Positions 43,084 through 52,652 are shown, numbered from the stretch's first letter. The stretch: DNA of 64,000 bases from Gudongella sp964575895 (GCA_964575895.1 CAZNTE010000007.1:33633-97632); one strand, 5' to 3'. The notes: generated from the letters alone by a model not told the origin. Numbers and translations: made by a program.

Positions 43084-45153
43084 TTGAAAGCGTATTCAAC
43101 GGATAAAATTAGAAATGTAGCTTTATTAGGACACAGTAGTAATGGTAAAACCACTTTAACAGAAGCAATGTTATTCGCAACAGGTGTAACTACGAGACAG
43201 GGCAAGGTAACAGATGGGAACACAATGTCAGACTTTGATAAACAGGAGATCGCAAGAGCGGTATCTATCGGAACAGCTGTAATACCAGTGGAATGGAATG
43301 GATTGAAATTTAATATACTGGATACTCCTGGTTATTTTGACTTTATTGGTGAAATGTATGGAGCAAAAAGAGCTAGCGAAGGTTCAGTTCTATTAGTAGA
43401 TGCATCATCAGGAATAGAAGTTGGAACAGAAAAAGCTTGGAAGAATTTAGAAAAATATGACACACCAAGGATAATATTTGTAAATAAACTTGACAAAGAA
43501 AATATCAACTTTGATAAGTTGCTGGAAGATTTAATAAGCCAATTTGGAAATAAAATAGTACCATTCGCTTATCCAACAGTGACTGGTGAAGGATTCAAAG
43601 GTTTTGCAAATCTTATAGATGAGGTTGCATATGAATACGAGGGGAAAACAAGAAAAGAAGTTCCCCTAAATGATGCTCAAAAGGCAAAGATAGATGAATA
43701 TAGAGATGTATTTATGGAAAAGATAGCTGAATCTTCTGAAGCCATGATGGAGAAGTACTTTGAGGGAGAATCCTTTACTCAAGAAGAAATAACTAAAGGT
43801 ATAAGAAGTAGTGTTGCTTCAGGAGAATTGGTTCCACTTGTAGTAGGATCAGCAGAAAAGACTATAGGATCAGATTTTCTATTGGACCTAATAGCTAGAT
43901 ATATTCCTTCGCCAGCAGATGTTGGTTCTGTTAAAGGAACTAAGGATGAAGTAGAAATAGAAAGAAAGGTGGACATAAAAGAGCCTTTCTCAGCAGTTGT
44001 ATTTAAGACAATAATAGACCCATTTGTTGGTAAGTTAAGTTTGTTTAAGGTAGTTTCTGGTAAAATTACAAAGGACACTCCAGTATTTAACTCAACAAAA
44101 GATAGAGAAGAGAAACTAGGGGGATTATTCTTCCTAAGAGGAAAGAACCAAATTGAAACTTCAGAGATAGTTGCAGGAGATATAGGAGCAACTTCAAAAC
44201 TTAATTATACACAAACAGGAGACACATTATGTGACAAAGGAAATCAAACACTTTATCCAACGATTAGTTATCCACAACCAACCTTATTCATGGCAGTTGA
44301 GCCAAAGAACAAGGGTGATGAGGAAAAAATCGGTACATCTTTAAACAAGTTAACAGATGAGGACCCTACATTCGTAGTGGAGAGAAATACAGAAACTAAA
44401 CAGTTGTTAATCGGTGGACAAGGAAACATGCAGCTTACTGTAATAGTTGATAAACTTAAGCAAAGCTTTGGAGTAGAGGTAGTACTTAAGAGTCCAAAGA
44501 TTGCATATAGAGAAACGATAAAAGGAACAGCTACAGTTCAAGGAAAACACAAGAAACAATCTGGTGGAGCAGGTCAGTATGGAGACGTTCATATGAGATT
44601 TGAACCAAGTACAGAAGAGTTCGTGTTCCAGGAAGAGATCTTTGGTGGTTCAGTTCCAAGAAACTATTGGCCAGCAGTTGAAAAGGGAATTAGAGAATCT
44701 CTAGAGCATGGAGTATTAGCGGGCTGCCCGGTTGTAAATATTAAGGCTACCTTGTTTGATGGTTCATATCATGATGTTGACTCAAATGAAATGGCATTTA
44801 AAATAGCTGCTCAATTAGCATTTAAGAAAGGCATGGAGGCTGCAAAACCTGTACTTCTTGAGCCAATTGTAAAAGTAGAAGTTGTCATTCCTGACGATTA
44901 TATGGGTGATGTAATGGGAGATATGAACAAGAGAAGAGGAAGAATCCTTGGAATGGAACAGCAAGCAGATGGAACTCAAAAGGTAACTGGAGAAGCACCA
45001 CATGCAGAAATGTTTGAGTATGCAATAGACTTAAGGGCAATGACTCAGGCGAGGGGAGCTTTCACCATGGAATTTGTGAGATATGAAGAAGTTCCAGCCA
45101 ATATTGCTGAAAAGATAATAGCTGATTATAAGGCAGAGAGAGAAAACAACTAA
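43084..45153 (+). CDS. Elongation-factor-G-like GTPase
   Basis: A 689-residue translational GTPase with all EF-G domains. GTPase motifs: GHSSNGKTTLTEAML (residue 11), DTPGYFDF near 80, NKLDKEN near 134. Domain IV has KHKKQSGGAGQYGDV near 482 and domain V KVEVVIPDDYMGDVMGDMNKRRG near 597. GHSSNGKT instead of the AHIDAGKT type shows that this is the divergent paralogue common in Clostridia, not the str-operon fusA. It may help in ribosome recycling or stress. TTG start behind TTAGGGGG; monocistronic with own promoter and terminator. Confidence 0.85.
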   Translation: MKAYSTDKIRNVALLGHSSNGKTTLTEAMLFATGVTTRQGKVTDGNTMSDFDKQEIARAVSIGTAVIPVEWNGLKFNILDTPGYFDFIGEMYGAKRASEGSVLLVDASSGIEVGTEKAWKNLEKYDTPRIIFVNKLDKENINFDKLLEDLISQFGNKIVPFAYPTVTGEGFKGFANLIDEVAYEYEGKTRKEVPLNDAQKAKIDEYRDVFMEKIAESSEAMMEKYFEGESFTQEEITKGIRSSVASGELVPLVVGSAEKTIGSDFLLDLIARYIPSPADVGSVKGTKDEVEIERKVDIKEPFSAVVFKTIIDPFVGKLSLFKVVSGKITKDTPVFNSTKDREEKLGGLFFLRGKNQIETSEIVAGDIGATSKLNYTQTGDTLCDKGNQTLYPTISYPQPTLFMAVEPKNKGDEEKIGTSLNKLTDEDPTFVVERNTETKQLLIGGQGNMQLTVIVDKLKQSFGVEVVLKSPKIAYRETIKGTATVQGKHKKQSGGAGQYGDVHMRFEPSTEEFVFQEEIFGGSVPRNYWPAVEKGIRESLEHGVLAGCPVVNIKATLFDGSYHDVDSNEMAFKIAAQLAFKKGMEAAKPVLLEPIVKVEVVIPDDYMGDVMGDMNKRRGRILGMEQQADGTQKVTGEAPHAEMFEYAIDLRAMTQARGAFTMEFVRYEEVPANIAEKIIADYKAERENN

Positions 45154-45158
45154 TAGGG

Positions 45159-45187
45159 GTACCTGGTCAATTGACCAGGTACTTTTT
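45159..45187 (+). terminator. Terminator, perfect 24-nt palindrome plus T-tract
   Basis: 12-bp arms (GTACCTGGTCAA) without loop bases, then TTTTT. Ends the EF-G-like gene. Confidence 0.85.
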
Positions 45188-45189
45188 GG

Positions 45190-45217
45190 TTTACAGGTGG
45201 TTATTTTGTGGTATAAT
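45190..45217 (+). promoter_or_regulatory. Promoter of the c-di-GMP riboswitch transcript
   Basis: TTTACA (45190-45195), 16 bp, TATAAT (45212-45217). It starts right after the previous terminator and reads into the riboswitch. Confidence 0.65.
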
Positions 45218-45257
45218 ATATTTGACAAGTGCAAGAGAGTCTATCTTTTTGCAAACT

Positions 45258-45343
45258 GTCAAGCGATAAAGGCAAACTTATGGAAACATAAGGGCGCAAA
45301 GCTAAAGGGCCTTACCCTATAAAGGGATGGCAGCCAGCTACCG
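45258..45343 (+). promoter_or_regulatory. Cyclic-di-GMP-I (GEMM-I) riboswitch
   Basis: The conserved core is present: AAAGGCAAAC at 45268-45277, a hairpin with GAAA tetraloop, GGCGCAAAGCTAA, GGGCCTTA, then GGGATGGCAGCCAGCTACCG, which supplies the tetraloop receptor and the three-way junction. The ribosome-binding site AAAGGAG begins 1 nt after the aptamer. No terminator lies between aptamer and gene, so control of translation start is more likely than attenuation. It governs the secreted transglutaminase-like protein. Confidence 0.9.
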
Positions 45344-45358
45344 AAAGGAGAGTTTGTG

Positions 45359-46141
45359 ATGTTTAAAAAGATATTGAGTCTTTTTTTGGTATTTGTTTTT
45401 TTTATTTCCTTCTTCAATGTAACCTATGCCAATTCAAATATAGCTTTATCTGTGGTTAACCAAAATCAGATTAAGTTAGAATCATCAGTTTTTGGAAAGG
45501 ACATGAGGGTTATGGTGGAAAAGGATAGCAAAAAATATTATTATTCTGTATTAGATTCTTTAGAGTATTTACCGCTACAATTAGGAAGTGGGGATTACTC
45601 CATAAAAGTGCTAAAGAACATTGAGGGTAATAGATATAGTGTTCTCAAGTCTCAGGTATTGAAGATTAAGGATAATCCAAAAGATGTTTATTTAGCATCA
45701 AGTCAGCCGGTATATTGGATAGAATCAGACTTGCTGGAAGATATTAGAATTGATCTGTTCAGAAGTAAGAATACAGATATTGAAAAGATAGAAAAAGCAT
45801 ATAATTATATTATAAAAAACTACAAGTATGATTTTGATAAAATCAACAATATATCAAATGAATATGTCCCAGTAATAGACAGTGTTATAGAGGATGAAAG
45901 TGGCATATGCTATGATTTTGCAGCACTATTTGCTGGTATTTTACGGTCTGAAGGTATTCAAACAAAATTGATAAAAGGATATAGACTGGATCTTAATGGA
46001 TATCATGCATGGAATGAAGTTTTATATGATGGTAAATGGGTAACTATAGATACAACATATGATTTAGCATTTGTAAATAGTAAAAGGTCAGTTTCAATAT
46101 TCAAGGATGCTAAACTATATGAAAAGGTAAGAGAATACTAA
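45359..46141 (+). CDS. Secreted transglutaminase-like protein under c-di-GMP control
   Basis: A 260-residue protein with an N-terminal signal peptide (KKILSLFLVFVFFISFFNVTYA, in parts, cleavage after about residue 23). The transglutaminase-like core has the cysteine in ESGICYDFAALFAG near 181, the histidine in GYHAWNEVLYDG near 218, and the aspartate in WVTIDTTYD. Such proteins act as extracellular peptidases or cross-linkers of surface proteins. The riboswitch directly upstream ties it to the sessile/motile switch. The ATG at 45359 is better spaced from AAAGGAG than the GTG at 45356. A terminator overlaps the stop codon. Confidence 0.88.
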   Translation: MFKKILSLFLVFVFFISFFNVTYANSNIALSVVNQNQIKLESSVFGKDMRVMVEKDSKKYYYSVLDSLEYLPLQLGSGDYSIKVLKNIEGNRYSVLKSQVLKIKDNPKDVYLASSQPVYWIESDLLEDIRIDLFRSKNTDIEKIEKAYNYIIKNYKYDFDKINNISNEYVPVIDSVIEDESGICYDFAALFAGILRSEGIQTKLIKGYRLDLNGYHAWNEVLYDGKWVTIDTTYDLAFVNSKRSVSIFKDAKLYEKVREY

Positions 46142-46165
46142 TTAAGCCTAAGGGCTTAATTTTTT
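46141..46165 (+). terminator. Terminator after the transglutaminase-like gene
   Basis: ATTAAGCC-TAAG-GGCTTAAT followed by TTTTT. Confidence 0.83.
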
Positions 46166-46173
46166 AAGGGGAA

Positions 46174-46190
46174 AGACAAAGAAAGTCAAA
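46174..46190 (+). promoter_or_regulatory. CtsR operator (heptad repeat)
   Basis: AGACAAA-GAA-AGTCAAA matches the known CtsR box RGTCAAA-NAN-RGTCAAA in 16 of 17 positions. It ends 4 bp before the ribosome-binding site of ctsR. CtsR therefore represses its own operon here. Confidence 0.87.
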
Positions 46191-46204
46191 GTCAGGAGGT
46201 ACCT

Positions 46205-46660
46205 ATGGCTGGATTAAGTAATGTTATTGAAGAATTTATTATTCAACTACTAAATGAGGCTAATGGAGTTGCTGAGATTCAAAGGAATGAACTAGCTGGC
46301 TATTTTGATTGTGCTCCTTCTCAAATTAATTACGTACTAACAACCAGATTTACTCCATATAAAGGATACTATATTGAGAGTAGAAGAGGCGGCGGTGGGT
46401 ATATAAAAATTGTTAAAGTAAGCTTGCAAAAGGATATAAACTTAAACAATCTCCTTCAAAATATCGTAGGTGAATCTATAACTGAAAGTAAGGCTTTAGA
46501 TATTATAGATACTTTGGTTGATGAGGATATAATGACCTTACGAGAGGGTGAGATTGCAAAAACATCCATAAGCGATCGAAGTTTAATATGTAGTTCGGAT
46601 ATTAAGAATGGTATTAGAGCAGGGATTCTAAAAAATATTTTATTAGTTCTTTTGGGCTAA
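46205..46660 (+). CDS. ctsR: Heat-shock repressor CtsR
   Basis: A 151-residue DNA-binding repressor of class III heat-shock genes. The winged helix shows ELAGYFDCAPSQINYVLTTRF near residue 26 and the glycine-rich wing ESRRGGGGYIKIV near 60, the thermosensing loop. It opens the operon ctsR-mcsA-mcsB-clpC and has its own box directly upstream. On heat or arginine phosphorylation it leaves DNA or is degraded through McsB and ClpCP. Confidence 0.96.
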   Translation: MAGLSNVIEEFIIQLLNEANGVAEIQRNELAGYFDCAPSQINYVLTTRFTPYKGYYIESRRGGGGYIKIVKVSLQKDINLNNLLQNIVGESITESKALDIIDTLVDEDIMTLREGEIAKTSISDRSLICSSDIKNGIRAGILKNILLVLLG

Positions 46661-46678
46661 TTTTAAGGAGTTTTTAAT

Positions 46679-47176
46679 ATGCTATGCGATTCATGTAAGA
46701 AAAGAGAAGCAAAAATTCATTATACCAGTGTAATTAATGGAGTTGTTCAGGAACAGCATCTATGTGAAATATGTGCAACTGGATTTCACGAAGCTGCTAT
46801 GAATGATTTTCCAGTTCATAAATTTTTTGAAGGATTAGTTAACGATAAGAAATGTCCGGTTTGCAATCTGTCCTACGAAAATTTTAGGGCAAATGGTAAA
46901 CTTGGGTGCTCCAATTGTTATGATGCATTTGGAGATGATCTAAGAAGGGTTATAAAAGGCATCCATGGTCATACTCATCATAAGGGAAAACTTCCTAAAA
47001 GGGGATATTCAAATATAAGTTATAAGAAAAACATAGATGAGCTAAATAAAAATATTGAAGAGGCAATTAAAAATGAGGAGTATGAAAAAGCTGCTTTGTA
47101 TAGAGACGAAATAAAAAGGTTAAAGGAAATGACGAACAATAAAGAGGAGGGTAATCAAAATGACCAAATGGCTTGA
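46679..47176 (+). CDS. mcsA: McsA, zinc-binding activator of McsB
   Basis: A 165-residue protein with four CxxC pairs (CDSCKK at 3, CEIC near 28, CPVC near 60, CSNC near 76) that bind zinc, and a C-terminal UVR segment (NEEYEKAALYRDEIKRLKEM) near 135-155. It activates the arginine kinase McsB. The 3' end overlaps mcsB by 17 nt, so the two proteins are translated together. Confidence 0.95.
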   Translation: MLCDSCKKREAKIHYTSVINGVVQEQHLCEICATGFHEAAMNDFPVHKFFEGLVNDKKCPVCNLSYENFRANGKLGCSNCYDAFGDDLRRVIKGIHGHTHHKGKLPKRGYSNISYKKNIDELNKNIEEAIKNEEYEKAALYRDEIKRLKEMTNNKEEGNQNDQMA

Positions 47177-48176
47177 TAACCCTATCAGAGATGATGTAGT
47201 AGTTAGTACCAGGTTAAGAGTTGCTAGAAATTTAAAGGACAAGGTTTTTCCAATATATGCAAATCAATTGCAAGCTAATGAGGTAAAAGAATTAATAAAA
47301 GATTCTGTTTTTAACTTATTTCAAGATGGTGAATATTCTTACCACGAACTTGTGGAGTTGGAACCAAGAGAAAAAATGAGATATATGGAAGACCACTTAA
47401 TAAGTCCTATACTTGTAGATCATTGGAAGAAGAGTAGTTTCTTTCTAAGAGATGATGAAAAGGTAACTATCATGATAAATGAGGAAGATCACATAAGATT
47501 GCAGACACTATTACCAGGTCTAGACCTAATTGAGGGGTGGAAGCTTTGTTCAGAAATTGACGATATTTTGGAATCTTCCCTTGATTTTGCATGGCATGAA
47601 GAATACGGATATTTAACATCCTGTCCAACCAATGCAGGAACTGGTCTCAGAGCATCAGTTATGTTGCATTTGCCTGGAGTTTCATTTACAGGCCATATAT
47701 CTAATATAATTGATGCATTGAGAAAAATAGGTTTAACAATTAGAGGGATATATGGAGAGGGAACAGAAGCAGTTGGTCACTTATACCAAGTATCTAATCA
47801 GCTTACCTTAGGGGAATCTGAGGATGAAATAATTGAAAAATTAAATAGAGTGGTGCTGCAGTTAATGAGACGGGAAAAAAACACAAGAGAGTATTTAGCT
47901 GATAAGAAAAGGCTAGAAATAGAAGATAAGGTTTATAGAAGTTTAGGTATTCTTAGGAGTGCAAGATTAATAGCATCTAAAGAAGCCATGGAGATGATAT
48001 CTAATATAAAACTTGGGAGAGATCTTGGGATGATAGATAATGAACAATGGGAAGACCTGATTAAATTAATGATAGATATAAAACCTGGCAATATTCAAAA
48101 TAGAGTTGGTAGGTCTATGAATAGAGTGGAAAGGGATCAAACTAGAGCGGATATTGTAAGAGATTATTTTAAGTAA
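47160..48176 (+). CDS. mcsB: Protein-arginine kinase McsB
   Basis: A 338-residue kinase of the phosphagen-kinase fold. Conserved pieces are VVVSTRLRVARNL near residue 12, TIMINEEDHIRLQ near 103, YLTSCPTNAGTGLRASVMLHLP near 159 (in parts) and the RDxxxA-type pocket near the end. McsB phosphorylates arginines to mark proteins for ClpCP and to inactivate CtsR. Normal length, no defects. Confidence 0.95.
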   Translation: MTKWLDNPIRDDVVVSTRLRVARNLKDKVFPIYANQLQANEVKELIKDSVFNLFQDGEYSYHELVELEPREKMRYMEDHLISPILVDHWKKSSFFLRDDEKVTIMINEEDHIRLQTLLPGLDLIEGWKLCSEIDDILESSLDFAWHEEYGYLTSCPTNAGTGLRASVMLHLPGVSFTGHISNIIDALRKIGLTIRGIYGEGTEAVGHLYQVSNQLTLGESEDEIIEKLNRVVLQLMRREKNTREYLADKKRLEIEDKVYRSLGILRSARLIASKEAMEMISNIKLGRDLGMIDNEQWEDLIKLMIDIKPGNIQNRVGRSMNRVERDQTRADIVRDYFK

Positions 48177-48188
48177 TGGAGGGTTAAT

Positions 48189-50624
48189 ATGGGAATGTAT
48201 GGTAGATTTACAGAGAGAGCGCAAAAAGCAATATTATTAGCTCAAGAGGAAGCAAAAAAATTCAACCACAACTATGTGGGAACAGAACATATATTATTGG
48301 GCTTAATTGCAGAGGAACAAGGAATAGCAGCCCAAGCATTAAAGGCAATGGGTATTACCATAGATAAGGCTAGGAAAGAAGTTTATGATATTGTTGGAAT
48401 GGGTGAAGAAGGGGTCGATCTTGTTGGATTTACACCAAGAACTAAAAAGGTTTTCGAATTAGGTGTGGCTGAAGCAAGGAATTTAGGACATAATTATGTT
48501 TCCACAGAGCACCTGCTCCTGGGTTTAATAACAGAAGGGGAGGGAATTGCCTCTACAATTCTAAAGAGATTAGGGGCTGAACCTGGTAAATTGGCGCAAA
48601 CTATAATAAACAAAATAACTGAAACAGGACCAGCTAAACAGCAAGCACAACCTCAGGAAGCTAAGAAGACAAGCAACCTAGAAAAGTATAGTGTAGATCT
48701 TAACATGATGGCAGAAAAGGGTGAAATAGACCCAGTAATAGGAAGAACTAAGGAAATAGAAAGAGTAATTCAGGTGCTAAGTAGAAGGACAAAGAATAAT
48801 CCTGTTTTAATTGGGGAACCTGGAGTAGGGAAAACTGCCATTGCAGAGGGTCTAGCACAAAAGATTGTAGAGGGAAATGTTCCTGAAATAATCAAGAACA
48901 AGAGAATAGTAACCCTTGACTTACCTGGATTAATCGCTGGAGCTAAGTATAGAGGCGAATTTGAAGAAAGACTTAAGTCTGTTATGAAAGAACTAAAAGA
49001 TGCAGGAGATGTAATTCTATTTATTGATGAATTACACACTATTGTTGGAGCTGGAGCTGCTGAAGGTGCAATAGATGCATCAAATATTTTAAAACCTACC
49101 CTGGCAAGGGGTGAGCTTCAAATTGTAGGTGCTACAACTATAGATGAATATAGAAAACATATAGAAAAGGATTCAGCCCTTGAAAGAAGGCTTCAGCCTA
49201 TAATGGTAGAGGAACCCTCCATAGAAGATACTATAAGAATATTAGAGGGATTAAGAGATAGGTATGAAGCTCATCATGGAGTGAAGATAACAGACGATGC
49301 CTTAGAAGCTGCTGCTGAACTTTCTGATAGGTATATTACTGATAGATTCTTACCAGATAAGGCTATAGACTTAATTGATGAAGCAGCATCTAAATTGAGA
49401 GTTAACAATTATATAGCTCCCTTGGAGCTTAAGACACTGGAAGATAGGTTGGAAGAATTACAACAGGAGAAGGAAGAAGCCATAAATAACCAAAATTTTG
49501 AAAAAGCTGCAAGAATAAGAGACGAAGAGAAGAAAATCAAAGAGGAAATTGAGAGTAATAAAATTCAATGGCAAAGAAAGAAACAAGCCTCAAATCTTGT
49601 GGTTGGTTATGATGAAATAGCTAAAATTGTTTCAGATTGGACTGGAGTTCCTGTAAGTAGAATGACTGCAGAGGAAAGTGAGAGACTTTTGCATCTTGAA
49701 GATTTGCTTCACAAGAGAGTTGTTGGCCAAGATCAAGCAGTTATTGCTGTTTCTTCAGCAGTTAGAAGAGCTAGAGTTGGACTTAAAGATCCCAAAAAGC
49801 CAATAGGAAGCTTTATATTTGTAGGTCCTACTGGAGTTGGGAAAACCTATTTAGCAAAAGCATTAGCTGAGGCCTTGTTTGGAGATGTAGATGCTATGAT
49901 AAGGATTGATATGAGTGAGTATATGGAGAAGCATTCTGTTTCTAGATTAGTTGGCTCTCCTCCTGGTTATGTAGGATATGACGAAGGGGGACAATTAACT
50001 GAAGCTGTTAGAAGAAAACCATATTCAGTATTGTTATTCGATGAGATAGAAAAAGCGCATCCTGATGTTTTTAATATGTTGCTCCAAATATTGGATGATG
50101 GAAGATTGACAGACTCTAAGGGAAGGACTGTAGATTTCAAAAATACAGTAATAATTATGACATCAAATGTAGGTGCAACTTCTGTGAAAAAACAAAATGT
50201 TCTTGGATTTGCAACAGCTGATGATGAAGGTAAAGCAGAATATGAGAAGATGAAAGACATAATTTCTGATGAATTGAAAAAGACTTTTAGACCAGAATTT
50301 CTTAATAGACTAGATGAAGTTATTGTATTTCATTCCTTACAAGAAGATCAAGTTATGGAAATAGTTGAAATCATGGTTAAGGATCTGGAAACAAGAATGG
50401 AAAAAGTTGGAGTTAACATTAAAATAACAGATGAGACCAAGAAGTATATCTCAAAACAAGGATTTGATCCCGTGTTTGGTGCCAGACCATTGGAAAGAAC
50501 CATTAGAAAGATGATTGAGGATCAACTGGCGGAAGAGATATTAAAAGGTAATGTATCAAGGGATGAGGAAATAAACGTTGATTATAATGGAGAGAAGTTG
50601 TTGTTTACAAAATCCACCCATTAG
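48189..50624 (+). CDS. clpC: ATP-dependent Clp protease ATPase subunit ClpC
   Basis: An 811-residue Hsp100 unfoldase that feeds ClpP. It has two N-terminal Clp repeats (residues 1-145), the first AAA+ domain with GEPGVGKTA near 211, a UVR middle segment (NNQNFEKAARIRDEEKK) near 434, and the second AAA+ domain with GPTGVGKTY near 548 and IRIDMSEYMEKHSVSRL near 576. The C-terminus is complete. It is the last gene of the CtsR operon, 12 nt after mcsB. Confidence 0.97.
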   Translation: MGMYGRFTERAQKAILLAQEEAKKFNHNYVGTEHILLGLIAEEQGIAAQALKAMGITIDKARKEVYDIVGMGEEGVDLVGFTPRTKKVFELGVAEARNLGHNYVSTEHLLLGLITEGEGIASTILKRLGAEPGKLAQTIINKITETGPAKQQAQPQEAKKTSNLEKYSVDLNMMAEKGEIDPVIGRTKEIERVIQVLSRRTKNNPVLIGEPGVGKTAIAEGLAQKIVEGNVPEIIKNKRIVTLDLPGLIAGAKYRGEFEERLKSVMKELKDAGDVILFIDELHTIVGAGAAEGAIDASNILKPTLARGELQIVGATTIDEYRKHIEKDSALERRLQPIMVEEPSIEDTIRILEGLRDRYEAHHGVKITDDALEAAAELSDRYITDRFLPDKAIDLIDEAASKLRVNNYIAPLELKTLEDRLEELQQEKEEAINNQNFEKAARIRDEEKKIKEEIESNKIQWQRKKQASNLVVGYDEIAKIVSDWTGVPVSRMTAEESERLLHLEDLLHKRVVGQDQAVIAVSSAVRRARVGLKDPKKPIGSFIFVGPTGVGKTYLAKALAEALFGDVDAMIRIDMSEYMEKHSVSRLVGSPPGYVGYDEGGQLTEAVRRKPYSVLLFDEIEKAHPDVFNMLLQILDDGRLTDSKGRTVDFKNTVIIMTSNVGATSVKKQNVLGFATADDEGKAEYEKMKDIISDELKKTFRPEFLNRLDEVIVFHSLQEDQVMEIVEIMVKDLETRMEKVGVNIKITDETKKYISKQGFDPVFGARPLERTIRKMIEDQLAEEILKGNVSRDEEINVDYNGEKLLFTKSTH

Positions 50625-50636
50625 GAGGATAGATAT

Positions 50637-52004
50637 TTGGCTAAGAAGAATAATATATATAAATGTAAGGTATGTGGTTATGAAATGGTTGGATTTATGG
50701 GAAAGTGCCCAGAATGCTCATCCTTTGGCTCCTTTGAAGAAGTAACAAAAAATGAGATAACTGGAAAAAAAAGATCCACCGGGGTTACACAAAAGCTAAA
50801 AGAGGTTCAATCAACTAATAGCCTTCGAGTAATTACTAGTGTAAATGAATTTGATAGAGTTATGGGTGGTGGAATAGTTAAGGATTCTGTCACCATATTA
50901 ACTGCTAAACCAGGAGCTGGAAAATCAACCCTATTACTTCAAGTAGCGAATAGAATAGCTGAAATGGGTTTAGATGTTCTATATGCTTCGGGAGAGGAAT
51001 CGGCATCTCAAATAAAAAGTAGAGCTGATAGGATATTAAAAAATATAAGTGATGGTCTACATGTTATGTCTGACAATAGTTTAGATAATGTGATCGAAGA
51101 AATAAATAGAACCAATCCAGATTTCATAATTGTAGATAGCATTCAAACCTTTACTTTGGAAGCCTACCAACCATCAAGGGCTGGATCTCCAACTCAAACC
51201 ATGGAGTGTGCCTATGAATTGGTAAGAATAGCAAAGGATAATAAGAGCCCAAAGATTGTTTTCATAGTTGGTCAAATGACAAAAGATGATGAATTAGCTG
51301 GGGTAAGGGCTTTAGAACATTTGGTTGACACTGTTTTAATAATTGAGGGTGAAAGCGGTGAGGAACTCAGAAGTTTGATGTCCACAAAAAATAGATATGG
51401 ATCAACAGGAGAAATGGGTTTTTTCAACATGACTGAAGATGGTATGGAATCAATAGATAATCCATCAGAGTATTTTATGACAAGTAGAGAAGAGAATAAC
51501 AAGGTAAATGGAGTATGCTTAACTGTTGTGAGAGAAGGAACTAGACCAATAATTCTTGAAATAGAATCTCTTGTAAGTCAATCATTTACTCCATACCCTT
51601 CCAGAATAGGGGAGTCCATGAAAAGAGAGCAATTAAACACCTTAGTTTCAATTCTTGAACAGAGGGGTGGCTTATCCCTATATGATAAAAATGTAGTGAT
51701 TAAGACAACTGGAGGAATAAGGTTAAAAGAACATGCTTCAAATCTTGCGGTAATAATGAGTATAGTATCATCAGCTTATGAAAGGCCAATACCCACAGAT
51801 TCTGTTTTTCTTGCGGATGTTGGATTAACGGGAGAGCTAAAGAAAGTACCATCCCTAGATGCTAGAATCAGAGAAGCAGAGAGGCTAGGTTTTAAGAAGG
51901 CATATATAGGTAGCGACTATAATAATAACAGAACCTATAAAGATATTATTTTGATAAAGTCAAAATCATTAAAAGAAGTTATAAATAAGGTTTTTAGCAA
52001 ATAA
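50637..52004 (+). CDS. radA: DNA repair protein RadA
   Basis: A 455-residue helicase that drives branch migration in recombination. It has the N-terminal zinc finger (CKVCGYEM and CPECSSFG), Walker A AKPGAGKST near residue 95, the KNRYGS motif near 253, and a Lon-like C-terminal domain with LADVGLTGELKKVPSLDARI near 395. TTG start behind TAGGAGG, 12 nt after clpC, so it may be read together with the heat-shock operon. In many relatives disA follows; here it does not. Confidence 0.95.
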   Translation: MAKKNNIYKCKVCGYEMVGFMGKCPECSSFGSFEEVTKNEITGKKRSTGVTQKLKEVQSTNSLRVITSVNEFDRVMGGGIVKDSVTILTAKPGAGKSTLLLQVANRIAEMGLDVLYASGEESASQIKSRADRILKNISDGLHVMSDNSLDNVIEEINRTNPDFIIVDSIQTFTLEAYQPSRAGSPTQTMECAYELVRIAKDNKSPKIVFIVGQMTKDDELAGVRALEHLVDTVLIIEGESGEELRSLMSTKNRYGSTGEMGFFNMTEDGMESIDNPSEYFMTSREENNKVNGVCLTVVREGTRPIILEIESLVSQSFTPYPSRIGESMKREQLNTLVSILEQRGGLSLYDKNVVIKTTGGIRLKEHASNLAVIMSIVSSAYERPIPTDSVFLADVGLTGELKKVPSLDARIREAERLGFKKAYIGSDYNNNRTYKDIILIKSKSLKEVINKVFSK

Positions 52005-52006
52005 AA

Positions 52007-52030
52007 ATAGCGAGATTTTAATCTCGCTAT
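52007..52030. terminator. Bidirectional terminator
   Basis: ATAGCGAGAT-TTTA-ATCTCGCTAT, 10-bp perfect stem between radA and the convergent small gene. Confidence 0.82.
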
Positions 52031-52032
52031 AA

Positions 52033-52440
52033 CTATTTCATACCATAAACTCCCAGTGTTTTTGTTCTATCTAGTTCCTTCTCAATGGTTCTTGCAAGGT
52101 CAAAGTCCAAAGTACTTGCAAGAGAAGATAGGAAGAAAATATATGCACCAATCTCTTGCTCGAGAATTTCCTTGCAAGTTGGGCAAATAGTACCAACTAC
52201 ATGAGAATCAATTATTGAAAGTGTTTCGTCAAAACTTTCAGTACTAAACTCTTGCTTCTTGGCTTCTATTCCAATACATCCGCAGGAGGTAACTGATTTT
52301 GCAACAGCTCTATTGATTCTTGCGTTGTACTCATCCAGTTTTGTCATTATATCTAATATGCTTCTATGTCTAACCAATACTTCACCAGCTTGTTTTTGTA
52401 ATTCTGTTATAAGACTTGATTCATTTATTTGGTTTGGCAT
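52033..52440 (-). CDS. Small helical protein with CGC and CPTC motifs
   Basis: A 135-residue, all-helical protein. It has SILDIMTKLDEYNARINRAVAKS near residue 27 (in parts), SCGCIG near 52 and GTICPTCKEILEQEIG near 83, then a helical tail ending KTLGVYGM. The general look is MazG-like, with a possible metal-binding cysteine set. I recognise the type from clostridial genomes in this neighbourhood but cannot name a function. A GGAGG site precedes the ATG. It is transcribed against radA and carD. Confidence 0.6.
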   Translation of the reverse strand: MPNQINESSLITELQKQAGEVLVRHRSILDIMTKLDEYNARINRAVAKSVTSCGCIGIEAKKQEFSTESFDETLSIIDSHVVGTICPTCKEILEQEIGAYIFFLSSLASTLDFDLARTIEKELDRTKTLGVYGMK

Positions 52441-52552
52441 GTTAACCTCCTTGTTATTCTAATTAATTTTATTATACTTTTCATTGATATATTATGTCAA
52501 ATGTCTTAGAAATTATTATATAAATAATAGGGAAAAGGCTTTCAAAAACATA

Positions 52553-52582
52553 TTGACATTAAATAATAGTCTGTGATAATAT
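52553..52582 (+). promoter_or_regulatory. Promoter of carD
   Basis: TTGACA (52553-52558), 18 bp, TAATAT (52577-52582). Confidence 0.65.
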
Positions 52583-52652
52583 ATAAGCTTTACTAAAATC
52601 TAAAATTAGGCTATAATAAATGAGTAGGATACTATGTAAGGAGGGCTTATAC

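Noticed and set aside
43084..45153. The main fusA of the str operon
   Set aside because: The first GTPase motif is of the paralogue type and no rpsL or rpsG is adjacent.
50637..52440. disA after radA
   Set aside because: The gene following radA is a small convergent helical protein without DAC-domain motifs.
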